Below, piece after piece: positions 33,884-46,066 of a stretch of DNA of 64,000 nt; position 1 is the first letter of the stretch; the number at the start of each line of letters is the position of its first letter. The notes under the pieces were generated by a model. The model worked only from the letters and a program-made list of their open reading frames with translations, did no database searches and was not told the DNA's origin. This DNA is from Lunularia cruciata (taxonomy: Eukaryota; Streptophyta; Marchantiopsida; Lunulariales; Lunulariaceae): the NCBI GenBank assembly GCA_948567375.1, contig OX419755.1, positions 17,799,001-17,863,000 of the forward strand, given 5' to 3'. The position numbers were made by a program, and so were the translations under genes.

Positions 33884-34746
33884 TAAGTCCCTAAATATAT
33901 CCATTGACAGGAACTGTGTATAGAAGTAGAGTGTACAGACACCGTCCTCAGTCTCTGGCCAGGAAAAGACCTTCGTCCACTGAATCAGCGGTTGGTTTTT
34001 AGAGCAGGACTACGGTAGGGGAGAGTTCGAATTGCAGCTGAACGCCTAGAAATAGGACGCGCAGAAAACTTTGTCGGGGCATTCGTGCGGAGGAAGGTGA
34101 AAGGTTTCATTTTCAAAGAGACAGGTCCCAGCCGTACCCACAAAGATTTTCGAGGGATAAAATCAGCTGATTGTTATTGACTTTGTTCTCTCTGCTGTAA
34201 CTTGTAGCAGTTGTCACTGGACTGTAGTTTGGCGTGCGGGAGCCACAGCACCAAATCGCGGTACTCTTGGTAACCAATTTCTCCTACAGCGTCATTGGTC
34301 AGTGCTCCTCTACTAACTTCATCAATATCTTAACTCATCGGGGTTCGACCAGTTCATGGCCAGCAGTTTGACGCTGAAATATTCTTGTGTGGTCTTGAGG
34401 ATCGATGCTTTGAGGGAAAGCACCCAAGTCGAGAATCACCGATTCATCGCATCCAATCATTTTGAATTGTAACTCAGAATCAGTTTTCGATGTGTAGATT
34501 CTCCATGATTGGTATATGGATGTGTATGACTTCACTGGAACACGCTACCAAAATTAGTGACCGGAAGAGTCTGCACTGTGGGAATTGCAATAGATTGAAA
34601 CAAGTCGCAATTCCTTTAGTCGAACTTCTGTCGGTACATGTTATGTTTCTTCCTTTTGACATTTTTATGGGACGGAAACAATATCGCCTGATTTTGTTGT
34701 TAGCCTGGTAAGATTACTGACTGCTTGGGTGAATCATGCAGGCCCG
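33884..34746. other. Upstream region of the receptor-kinase locus
   Basis: Likely 5' flank and leader. A CAG at 34,738-34,740 could be a splice acceptor of a leader intron just before the first ATG of the kinase locus, but this is not certain. No TATA box stands out clearly. Confidence 0.35.
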
Positions 34747-37127
34747 ATGGCACAATTGAGCAGACAGCAACAATTCGTTGGCAATCAAAATGACGGCGTC
34801 CCCTTCATCTATATTGCTCGTGTGACCGATTTGCGAGGCTTGAACTCAAAGTCCTCAACCGTCTTACGCTGGGGGTTTCTTTTCCTGGCATTGCTACTGT
34901 TTCCCCTCGACCTCGTTCAATCAGTAAATCCACCCGGTGAGTCCAGGGACATATAATTACAATTAGGTTCGCGTCCTACGCGAATCTGTCAAGAGTCAGC
35001 CAGAATTCCAGGAGCTGTAAGCACGCACGCATTTACTGGAACTTCAGTCCCTTCTGTATTCAATCTCAACAGATCTACCTGATTAGTCTGACATCGGTGC
35101 CATTCTTGATGAAGTACAAGAATCAACATGATAAGTTACAAGCAATGCGACGCCATGGCTTTGCGTTGACTCTGCGAAGTTACTCCCGCCCATTCCTCAA
35201 CTACGGAATCTGGTGCTAAACAAGTTTTATCTGATTGCAGGTTATCTTAGTATACATTGCGGCAGTAGAGAAGGCTACCAAGATGAAACAACTGGACTTG
35301 AGTGGAAAAAGGATGATCCGTGTCTAGACGCAGCAAAAGACCTTATCAGAGAACATCTCACAACTCCCGTAAATGACAGTGCAAAAGTAAGTATGAGGGA
35401 TAATGCGAAGCAGCTGAGAACTGCAATGGCTTTCATCCCTGGGATCACACGAACGAGGACCAAGTTCTGTTATAGTTATGCATGCAACACCCGTACGTTT
35501 CCTGTAGGTAGTTTCTCTTTCCTTATACAGGCAATTCTCCCGAGCAGTAATCTTACAGCTGAGAATGGTGATCGTCTAGAACATTACACTACTCGCTTTT
35601 ACTTCACTGTGGATTCGTCCTTCATTACGACAATTGACCTGAAGTCCCCCGAGACCAAGACTGTTGAATTGATAGTGAATGCAGCAGATGAGAAGATATA
35701 TATTTGCCTCGTGCCTTTGGAAGATAGATCGTCAACACCTACTAGATACGGGGAACGGGTGTATCTAGAAGCCCTTTCCGCGGGAGCATCTCCACCAAGC
35801 TCTTGCTTATCGACCGCTCTAATTTTGGAGGTAACCCAGGCTCGGCATCTGTCAGGTATGATCAACTCTGTTCCTGTGCTTGGAAACTCTAGCTGAGACT
35901 AAGTATGCTTTGGGCTAGGTCCAAAACTATATCTTGTTGATTGCGTCGATGATGCTATAGAACATTAACCACCACCCTATTGTAGTGGCTGTTGTTTACA
36001 ACACTAAAACACATAAAAGGCATGTTCTATGCATAAGGTTACTAAACGCTAGCAGTGGGTATCCTCGATTAGTGCAGGTATCCTGACGATAGATACAATC
36101 GCATTTGGTGCTCGCCTGATGTTCCTGAATCGTCTAGATCGGATGTCACCTCTACAAAGAGTAAAAGTGGAACGATAGCGCTCGACAGGTTGATGAACAC
36201 CTTTGAGGTACCTTTACCGGTGCTGAATACATGGACAGGCACATCACAGTCAGCTGAGATTCCCCTCAAGTTCAACATCAGTAAAGCAAGAGCTGCGCGG
36301 TCCATGTCAAGTTTTTTAATCAATATGTGCTTTCTTGATGTCGAGCAAGAAGTTCGCGAATCGGGTCTTAACCGGATCGTGGACGTGGAGCTTGTTATCA
36401 CGGATGAGCTCGAATTCACCTCAAAAAGATATAGTTGGGCTAAAAACTCAGAATTTCCCCAAGTTTGGTATAACTACGAGCAAACGTTTTCTTGTGCTGG
36501 TTTGGCAGCGTTCAGGATTCTGCCCAGTGACAATAGTACGCTTCCGGCCGTGGTCAATGCGGTTGACTTACATAGCGAGTTCCAGGTCATCATGGGAAGA
36601 ACTTCTATGTTGGATGGTATTAAATTTGAAGCCACTAGCTTCATTCTCCTTATTCCGGAAGCAAAATTGCACAGCTTTGTTCTGTTGTGCAAATTTCTTC
36701 GTTACACAAGGAAATTAGAACTGTTGTGAACACTTCTAATTTACTTGGCGATCCTTGGTTCTACTAGATAATCAATGGGAGGCATGTGCAAATTACCATT
36801 TCTCTGCGTAGAGCATGATAAGTCGTCTCTTCTTTGCAGATGTAGCTATGGATCTACGCTCTATTTTCGGTACTCAGAATATTATTTCAATTGTGAGAGT
36901 CAGTGCTTGTTCTCCAAATCTGAAAGCTGTTACAACAATTCTAACAATGCTTGTAACTGCTTCTAATTTCCACGCTTGTTGGTATAACTTTCAGTGAGGG
37001 CATTGGAAACGTACCTTTATGATGCAGTCGACATATCGGCTCTAGATATATCAGGAGATCCTTGTCTGCCGGTGCCATGGAATTGGTTGGTTTGAAGCAT
37101 CGAAATTCCACCAAGAATCACACAGAT
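34747..37127 (+). pseudogene. Malectin-like ectodomain exons of the disrupted receptor kinase
   Basis: Exon 1 (34,747-34,936) has a hydrophobic run WGFLFLALLLFPLDLVQS followed by VNPPG, with donor GTGAGT. Exon 2 (35,241-35,855) begins GYLSIHCGSREGYQDETTG, the usual start of a malectin-like domain, and runs to VYLEALSAG. It then needs a frame change to reach LLLIDRSNFGGNPGSASV. Exon 3 (from 36,078) continues YPDDRYNRIW, a hallmark of this domain, and FEVPLPVLNTW, to MGRTSML near 36,615. A short piece near 36,840 (DVAMDLRSIFG) may be a further exon. The last exon (36,995-37,127) holds ALETYLYDAVDISALD and GDPCLPVPWNWLV, followed by a TGA stop. Confidence 0.8.
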
Positions 37128-40100
37128 GTAAGTTACTTCAACCTTAAAGTTATAATTTTCTTTCCTGAATTTATTGCATAATATGCACAACCACTAAATC
37201 AATAAAAGAAGAATCATAGTTCATATGTTAAATATTATGTCAACGTTTATTTTTGAGGTAGCAGTTTCGAGATAGATATTCAACTTGGAAGGTAATGTTC
37301 AAGTTTCTGTCTATAGCTGCCAGTGGGCTCCACTTTGAAGTTTAGGACGTCTGGTGATTAAAATTTTTTTTTTATTAAAAAAGGTCTTCATGCTTATACA
37401 TCTACATGTAAGCCATGCATAAACAGTAACTATATTGAATACCTTTTATATAAGATTTTGAAAGTCTTTGTTCCCATATTGTTGCAATATTTAAGTTTCT
37501 TCAAAGAACAACACATGATTTGTGCAATCATCATAATAGTAATGGAGCATTGCTAAGATCTTTGATAGCATGTAATCTTACAAAAAAAAAAAAAAAAGAT
37601 CAAACAAACGCAAGATATTCAAACCTCTAATTTTATTTTTTTAAAGCAAACATTGAGACTATAGAATGCAAAACATTACCGAGTAAATTATTTCCAGTTA
37701 GAGAATGATATCGTCACGGAGAAAATGCAATCAATGATGATCATGTAAAGAGAAGGTTCGTCGGTTTTAATTTGACTCTTCGATAACTTATAAAAGATTA
37801 CTACAATATTAAATATCTTTTATATCACGTTTATTTATTTTATCCTCTTCTCGAAGCGAAGATAATTTAAATCAATAATTCAGTTTAGAAAGTGAAATCA
37901 AAATATTTGATTGATTTTTATCGTTACTCTCCATTTATTTTTATAGATGATGCTGGCATTCGCAGAGTACTTAAACAAATTCAAGATGGTATTACAGAGT
38001 GGATGCTGCATGAAACATGGTAACGGACACCGAAGTATTAGAATTTAATGTCACAGTAATATTTCAATCACAACTTTGGATTGCCTACAAAGGACATGGT
38101 GCATCATTCTCTCAAATAATCAGTGGTGTTATCACTGGTCTTCTGCATGAACAAGCATTAGAATTCCAATTAGTCATTTCCATGCCATTGATCTAATCAT
38201 GCGTTTACTAATATCTCTAATATATAGTAAACGCAGAGTTGGTCACTTATGTTTTTTCTTTAAATTTATATTTCATGATGCTCGATAGCTATAGGGCTCT
38301 TGAAACCACGGGAAAAATCTACTTTTTAGAATCGTCGAGTTAATCTAGCTACAAAGGCGACCTATTTTCATAACCCAATGTGGCCTAGCAGAGTATTGGT
38401 ACTTGATGTCATGGATTGCCAATTATGGGAGCTCATGATTACCTGAATATATCAGGTAAAAAGTCTCAATATCTTCTTCAAGAACCTCTTTTGAGGAAGG
38501 GGTTATATCGCACTGAAATTCAATACAAGCTTCTCCTGTTTTTGCTAACATAACATTTACTTGTTATACAGATTTCAGATTTTCATTGTAATATATTTAA
38601 ATTTCTAATTTCATATTCCATAATTTTTTTACTGTAAAAATGTATATTCTTTATTCCTTGAGACATTGAGTTTGAATATTATTCTCATACTTCTGTGAAG
38701 ATGACAAGCTGATTTAATTTAGCTACCACTTACTTGTCGTTGTATTGTCTGATGGGAGTCGCCTATCCCTATCATATTCACAATCCCTTAGTTAGAAAGT
38801 TCTTATGATGCTGCATAGTTAACAATTAAGGATCATAGAAAAATAAGTTGAGAATAACAAAAGCGACGACAAAGATCAACCAAATATCTTGAGTTCACCT
38901 TTCGAAAATCGGTAAGGAGTTCACACGTGTCGTCGGCTTCGGGGATGGGATAATAAGTTTGGAGGTGAGATCAAAAGTATTCGATATTGCATGAAATGTC
39001 ATACAAGTTCGCGAAAAGTCACATTAGCATTTAACGAACTTTTGCTTTGCATCATCCTCGATTCTTTTTTCTACATGGTGACGTCACTCTTTAACTGGAA
39101 AGTGAAAATTACGTGCTGTTACTTTTTGGATTCCGCAGAGAATTTGGCATAATAGTGATGTATTATAAGGAGGAACTTCAATAAATTTTTCATCAATAAG
39201 CTTGAGGAAGTTGACGAAGAGAAATTCTTAATCTTTGCTTTTCCCTCATCTTGGGCGTCGTGCATGAACAGAAATGTCACCAAGAAAGGACTGCAAATGA
39301 CACTTAATGCAGGCCTTGGCAAAATGAACCATCTAACCATTGAGGCTCTATCGGAAAATCAATTCAAGGGGAACGTGCCCAAACGATTGTGGAACTTACT
39401 GCTCTCAGAATATTGTAAGAACTCTATTGACTCTCGCTCTTATATGATGTATATTTGGTGAGCATTTGGTTGAAAGTTGGTTCTCCCATAATCCTTAGAT
39501 TCATTACAATTCAATGGCTAAGCAGCTCTTTTAACTTCTTACACGTACTCATAGGCTGAGCTCTTTTACACATGTTATCTTCTATTTATAATAGTTTGCT
39601 TTCAAATTGAATGTTTTTTATTCAGAACTTAGACTTGCTGTAGTAGAGGCAATGATTAAACTTTAAGGAGTAATATATACACTCCGGTCTTAAAATGATT
39701 TAGGTTTATCAAAGGGTCCTATGCTAGCTATATTTAATGATACACATATCATTAAATCGTAATGGGATTGAAACCTTAGCATACATGGTGTTCAGTGCGA
39801 CTAAACTTAGAATTCGAACCAAGATTCACCCACACCTCAGAATTTGGATTAATATTTATTTACTTATTCAGTCACTAACTAACTGGTTGTCTCCTTTTGT
39901 GGAATTTGTGCTGATAGGAACTTGAAGGGAAACAATCTCTCTGGTGAACTTCCAGCCATTCCAGAGGGATTGCTGAAAATATCGAGTCATTGTAAGTATA
40001 TCATGACAAGTAATGACTGCGATCATTAGCATCATTATGATCATAGTATCATGATCAGGTGACAATTACAACAACAAAACGTTATTTTATCGTGAACTGA

Positions 40101-43100
40101 TCTTCTGCGGTTCGACAATTAAGTATTTCATATCAGCTTGATCTCCACCAGGAACAAACTTAAATTAAAGACGCTCCACATTGCCATCCAGTTTTAGGTA
40201 TCGAATTTCGTGGTATTAATGTTGTTCATCTGAAATGCATTTTATACTGTTATTCACATTAAATTGTTTCACGGTTTGCTCAGATATTGCACACTCTCAA
40301 GTCTACTAGGAACTGTTGACATTTTGTAGCCATAGCTAGTAAACTTATTAACTGGTGTACATCTGAGCCACCAGGTAGTTCTTCGTGTCAACTCATCAGC
40401 CCTAACTTCACTATCAATTGCAGATCACTCTCTGAAAACAGATTTAGCGGGAATGTAACATATCTCATCAAAGCTTTAGATGATCCAACTTCCAACCTGT
40501 AAGTTTCCTGAAACTTCAAAGTTCGAATAATTCTTTCTTGACCTGTGTCGACATGAACTTAACACTCTTTCCATCTTCTGAACATTAATAAAATATGCCC
40601 ATTGTGATTTTGGTCGATCATTCTAATACGTACAATACTTTGGATTATCTTGATAATGGTTGAAATCACTCTTTAACTCTATGTCAAAATTATACTGTCA
40701 CATTTTGTGTAAATCTATAGTACTATTCCATCCTCGGAGTATCAGCAGCTGTCATCGGTAGCTAATATGTGTGTGTGTGTCGAATGCATTTTTTATGGTA
40801 TACAGAATGTAATAAGCAAGTCGTTTTGAGCTATTTTTTACGGGTAGTGTTTCCCTATGTTATGGTTGTTTTCAGTGCATAGTATTTTGAATTCCATATA
40901 TCGTAATCTTATTTTCATAAGAAAGATGACCCGCTTTTGGTCACTGAGGATGTATAGCATGTTGTATGTTGTTCAACATCAATTGGTCCCTTCATGACCT
41001 TATCATATTATTTCTTGTGTTGTTTGGAGAGAGACCTCCGCGCCAATCAGTTCTGTGGCGATTTACCCAAAGAATTAGGAAACCTTCAAAACTTGCAGAT
41101 GATGGACCTATCCAATAATTCATTCAATGGCGAATTAGAATTGAAATTCAATATCAGCAACCTTAAAGCCGTTAAAAGCTTGTGAGTAAATTTTGATCAA
41201 GGCTAATGAGCGCTTGCAGACATTCATCTATTTCGACTTCATTTCGTATTCATAGAAGAGAGCGTTCGGAGACTACGTGCAATTATAAAACGTTTAATAA
41301 TATGAGAATATATTAGTTTTAACAACGTCGTGCTTAATTATTATAACACCGATAACATAACTAGTAGTAAATTGTCTTTGCTGTTTAACTTTTCTTGGAC
41401 TACTGTTATTGCGCTTTCTTTTTATTAGAAATTTACTATTTTCTTTGTTTCAGGAAATTGAGTAATAACAACCTAAGTGGCATTGTTCCTGGGAGCATTT
41501 TCGACCCGGTTTCGAATCTCTCAAACCTAGAAGTGTAAGTCATCGGCACACATTGCTTGAATCATGGATCAAAATGTTTTTGCAGGTTGCTTATATTTTT
41601 ACCAATGATGTCTTCTTTTACAAATGGTTTCTGCTATAAAAATTTTAAAGTAAATATAACTTAATGTGTAAGACTTTGAGTTTCTAAATATTTTCTAATT
41701 TTTTAATCCTTTTAAGTAACTAATCATAATTTTTAGGAATTATGATTAACTCCTAAAAATTATGAAAAAAATTATTATGCAAAAAATGACTATTCTGCGA
41801 AAGCAAAGTCTACTGAAATACTTCATATCATGAGTGCGGTTTTTTACACACTTTTATTATAAATCAATCATCATGGAAGAGAGGCATACCAGATTTTCTT
41901 TAATAAACTCGGAGTCATATATATACACACATTTTTTAACCGTATTTATTATAAATAAATTCCATTCACTGATAATTTAACATTTTAGAGAACGTTGAAC
42001 ATCTGAAAATACGTTTATTTACTTCTTGTGATGACGATCTCCTCTCGCTATTGATTTCAAATATTTCACGGAAACTAGTCTTGTATGGAATTCGTTTGCA
42101 AATAATGTTATATTAAGAAAAGGCGATATCATTTCTGATACACATATTCTATAAGTAAGGTTCGAGTAATACTGGAAATCTGGTGTCTTCATCCACAGAT
42201 GAGTTGACTATAAAACAACATTCTCCTAGTTCATCTTCAAGAAATTTGCTACAAGTCTATGGTTATCGGATGAATTAACTTGTTTTTGGCTGACATGATA
42301 TATTTTTAATCTTCAATTTTTCAATTGGAGGAAGAATCATTGGGATCTTACTTTTGATTTCAAACTATTACTAATAAATAAATATAGTATGATTTAATTT
42401 TCTGAATGTGTTTTTTTTGGAAATATTATATAAATTATAGTTTAGTGAAAAATAATCATCTTTACTTGAGATGATAATATTTTATATTTTCAATATAAGT
42501 GAGTTTTGAAAGTATAGCTACATCAAGATCTTATTGATGTGATTCAATTCACTTTCGTATATCTTGTATAAAGATCAGAGAATATTTTAAATCCACGAAT
42601 ATTCATGGATAAATTTATTTTTAGTCTTTAAATATTAATGCATAAATATTTTTGATTTTAATCTAAATAGCTCTCACGAGCTCTGATAAAAAGATTTGAT
42701 AAACAATTCGAGTGAATATGTACATGACTAGAATGTGACGTGCAACTGAAATTGAGCTGTAAACCAGATTAAATACGTTTCAATTTATCCTTTTTATATA
42801 ACATGCACCAGTATCCTATTCGCGATTTAATCCGAACTAAATTAATTTTTGACAAACGTCTTGCCAGCAGGGATTTATCTGGCAATCATTTTGATGTGCT
42901 GAACTTGACGACTTGGTTCACCTCTACGCAGAAGCAGCTTGACAAAGGGAAGAATAACGTTCACCAGAAAGTGAGATTGAACAATAACATTCACGTAGTC
43001 ATTTTACCACAATATGCAGATGGAGTGGGGTTCCTTGAACAGAGCTTGAAGGAACTGTACGACGGAAACAAACCGACCTCATATATACTGTGAGTACCGT

Positions 43101-43460
43101 CTAGCAGTATATTGTGAACTTACATGAAATCTGCAGCTTTGAGAAGGGTTTGATAAGATCAGCCAGCCTCACATGGCTGATTCTAAGTATATGATCTGAT
43201 TAGTGATCACGACATATCGATATACATTATTATGAAACTTTTACAACCGGAATCAAAAGTGTCTTGGGTTACTATGAATCGTTCCATTGGCATGTGAGTT
43301 TCTTAAAATTGAACTGCGAAACCATTGCTGATCCTGAATGCGCTGCAGGCTTGGAGGAAATCCTTGGTGCGAGATTATAAATCAAACTAAGATCACAAGA
43401 TATCTTTGCCGATCCAATGAATACAAATATTGGTCTCAAACCGACAGTAACCTTCCAGAT
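37128..43460 (+). pseudogene. LRR exons of the disrupted receptor kinase
   Basis: Individual LRRs are in separate small exons, the usual arrangement in this kinase class. They include LSENQFKGNVPKRLWNL (near 39,350), LKGNNLSGELPAIPEGLL (near 39,920), SLSENRFSGNVTYLIKAL (40,427-40,500), LRANQFCGDLPKELGNL with LSNNSFNGEL (41,032-41,181) and KLSNNNLSGIVPGSIFD (41,455-41,535). A cap-like exon spans 42,866-43,091 (LSGNHFDVLNLTTWF), and an exon from 43,349 starts LGGNPWCEI. The introns are long (up to about 2 kb) and AT-rich. The intron 41,536-42,865 contains a perfect 14-bp hairpin. First LRRs between 37,128 and 39,260 were not recognised. Confidence 0.75.
41725..41764. repeat. Perfect 14-bp inverted repeat (intronic hairpin)
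   Basis: CATAATTTTTAGGA and its exact reverse complement TCCTAAAAATTATG are separated by 12 bases. It lies in a long AT-rich intron of the disrupted receptor kinase. Confidence 0.95.
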
Positions 43461-43619
43461 CCTTGACCTTCAAGTTTATCCACGCTAGCAAATGGAGGCA
43501 TTTGAAACCTTTTTATCAAGTACTTGGCCATGGCAGGCTGAATAATCGAGTGAAATTTCTGGCAAATTACATTGCCCTTGTACATGTTGGACGTACTGGT
43601 GCAGCTGGCAACAGGGGCG

Positions 43620-46066
43620 CGAATAAGAGGATGATACTTTTCATCATTGTCGTGACGGCAGTTTCTCTCCTTGTGGTGGCTACCATAGTTGGCCATTTTA
43701 TTCGGAAAGTGCGAAGACGCGTGAACTTCATGAAATTCAAGAAGGTCCGTCTACTTATCAAGCACTAAAGGTTTCCCACAGTGATATGACCTCAAGCTCT
43801 TCACTGATCATAGTAGATAAATGTAAACAGGACCACGAGCTCTTACCGGTTTCCCAAATGACGTGGATTGTGACAGCCCTGGCTAAAGAAGATGTGAGAT
43901 CACCATGGTTCAATTACGAGGAGCTCAAAGTGGCAACAGGGGACTCCTCAACTGAACACGCGTTGGGCAGAGGTAGTTTTGGTTCTGGTTACAAGGTAAG
44001 TCCCGAACTGCTGTCAAAGTGGGTACCCCCACGAGAGAGCTCTCGACAGCTCTCAATGGGTATTGCCGAAGGGCATAAATTAAACATAGAAGGTTTCCAT
44101 GTTAGGTGCACGTGAGCAGGCACCAACGACCTTTGCGCGATTAGTGAGTTCGAACATAGAATGTCGCCGACATCCGAGAATGTGATCTGCATATCCAGAA
44201 ACATAGTCATTATATACGTGACCCTTATCTCCAAGCAATCAACATGTGCGCTTATGACGTTTCGGATTCGTGAACTTTGAGCAGGTTGTGCAAACCGACG
44301 GGACCATTCTTGCTGTTAAGCGACTGTTTCCAACAGAGCAAAATGTACTGGACTTCTTGAAGGAGATGGTCCTTATATCCGGCATCAAACATAGACATCT
44401 GATTCAGCTCAAAGGATGTTGTGTCCGGATGAAGGAGCGGATGTTGGTTTACGAGTTTGCTGAAAACAAAGACCTCGCAGCGGCCTTGTGGGGTACGTCT
44501 CTTGGCCGGAAGCCGGAATTTCCCCAAGTTAAGCAGGCCATAGGCCTTCTGCTTAAAAATATCGATTATTTGAATATCCTCAAGCTCTGTGATCTGGGGC
44601 AGGGATTTAGGGAATACGCCCTGTTCGTCCCGAATGAATCCAACCGATCGCAGCTTATCTCTAATTTTTGGATAAGGCATCTCCAGATAAACCGTACTGC
44701 GATATCTATTGTTAGTGAGCTGTGAAGCCAAAATAGCGTTGGCGTTTCCTCCTCCTCTGCCTGCAGCCGCGAACTTACCCTGAACGTATTTTACCATCTT
44801 GCCCGAGGTCTCTCTGCTCAGGAATTGCTCGAGCGCGCTATGGTATTGCTCCCTCAGACCAATCAGTTTGCTAAGGTCTTCCCTCCCCATGATGTTGAAC
44901 AGGGCGCCCCCGGGCTCAATCTTGGCTGTTCAAATTTTCTATCGACCTATACGGAGGAGGAAGGCCAGGGGATAGCCCTATTATCACAAAATGAGAGTGG
45001 AGAAACCAAAGTTCACCAAAGAATGGTCTGCGGGGAACAAGTCCTGCTCGGATATATATAGGTAGTGAAGAAGATACACAAGTAGGTCGAGTCACTCTTT
45101 CACCATAACATAACTCTAAAGTGGTGACTAAATAGAACTAGTGAGTAAAGAATAAAGTGTGACTAAGGATTAACTCTCTTGCGTTCACTAGGCGCCAGGA
45201 GTATTAGCTTGTGATACTTCATCAACACCTAGAAAGTCCCGCCACACACTGTCTTCTGTCGTCAAAGTAAGAAGGATCATCTGAACGCACAAGCTTAGAA
45301 CGTCGATTGATACCCGAGTAATATCTGCAGGTGAGCAGAGATCCTCTCTGTTGGATTGGTCGAAACGGTTCAAAATATGCTTGGGCGTGGTCTTAGTTAT
45401 CAACATGAAGAGTTGCAGCCCAAGATCATACACAGGTTAGAATCTTGAAGAATTAACTAGTCTTAAGCTAAAGAGCTACTGAAGTAAGAAAACACCAATG
45501 ATTCCTTTATTCAGCTCTCAAGAATGGGAAATGGTTATTGTAGTTTTGGACATTCAGTCCTAGTGTATCTTATCCCAGGAAGGAAATTGTTCAACCTTTC
45601 CTTTAACGGTCGTGATCAAGAGACTTTGCAAGTGTCCTTAATCTCTCATGTTAATATTTCTGTGGTCTTGAATTCTCGTTTGCTCCCCATGATCAGAGAT
45701 ATCAAATGTCAAAAACATTCTCTTCGACAAGGACTATAATACTAAGATTGCGGATTCTGGACTGGCGCGACCGGCGGCTGAAACAGATGCCACTCCGTTG
45801 ACCTTAAATATCGGAGGAACAAAGTGAGTTTTTTCTTCGTGCATATTTGCTGAACATTGTCCCCTATCATTAACTGTGGAACTATTCCTAACTTTACTAC
45901 TTCGCCATGATACAGGGCTTACCTATCGCCAGAGTATGCAACTGACGGTATATTATCCGAGAAGCTCGATGTCTACAGTTATGGTATTCTTGTCCTAGAA
46001 ATTGCTTCAGGGAGGCAGTGCATTGACTTGAATAAGCCACCGAATCAGCAGTACCTTCGAATCTGG
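43620..46066 (+). pseudogene. Membrane segment and kinase exons of the disrupted receptor kinase
   Basis: The membrane segment MILFIIVVTAVSLLVVATIV is at 43,631-43,690, followed by a basic stop-transfer stretch (RKVRRR). The kinase begins WFNYEELKVATGD and the glycine loop reads GRGSFGSGYK (the usual Val is Gly), exon end 43,995. The next exon holds DGTILAVKRLF with the ATP-binding Lys (near 44,315) and ends near 44,492. After an intron containing an antisense ORF, the exon ending 45,435 shows LQPKIIHR, joined to DIK at 45,697. It has a base deletion near 45,385. The activation segment reads IADSGLAR (45,747-45,770), then [20 protein letters not shown], ending 46,066. Subdomains X-XI are absent. 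Confidence 0.85.
44500..44950 (-). CDS. Unidentified protein-like ORF antisense in a kinase intron
   Basis: The minus-strand frame is open for about 150 codons from ALFNIMGREDLSKLIGLREQ (ATG at 44,888-44,890) through ETSGKMVKYVQGKF and a glycine-rich hinge (AAAGRGGGN). It continues through RYRSTVYLEMPYPKIRDKLR to FPKSLPQITELEDIQIIDIF. Beyond about 44,500 the open frame only shadows the kinase exon. The composition is that of a real folded protein. Two stops lie just upstream of PGGALFN, so it is probably truncated. No signal or membrane segment is seen. The family is not recognised. It may be an inserted fragment of a host gene, a retroelement gag or an integrated foreign sequence; I have no evidence to choose. 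Confidence 0.45.

Larger units (their letters stand above)
34747..46066 (+). pseudogene. Malectin-like / LRR receptor-like kinase, disrupted multi-exon gene
   Basis: The domain order is signal-anchor-like N-terminus, malectin-like domain, LRR exons, membrane segment and Ser/Thr kinase. This is that of plant LRR receptor-like kinases (LRR-I or LRR-VIII style), plasma-membrane receptors that sense extracellular ligands or cell wall. Introns carry good GT/AG borders, so the gene was once normal. Lesions that I see are: a frame change inside the malectin exon near 35,780; a TGA at 37,093-37,095 where a conserved Cys codon is expected; a stop and frame change just before the membrane segment (about 43,460); a likely 7-base loss near 45,385; one extra A in the run 45,711-45,715; and DSG in place of DFG. 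No last kinase exon was found. Several independent lesions make sequencing error unlikely. Confidence 0.85.

Noticed and set aside
44252-44500. C-terminal part of the 212-codon minus-strand frame
   Set aside because: It is antisense to a recognisable kinase exon, so the open frame there is a shadow.
44270-44725. Plus-strand open frame continuing past the kinase exon
   Set aside because: After about 44,492 a donor site GTACGT ends the exon. The rest is the complement of the antisense ORF and has no kinase features.
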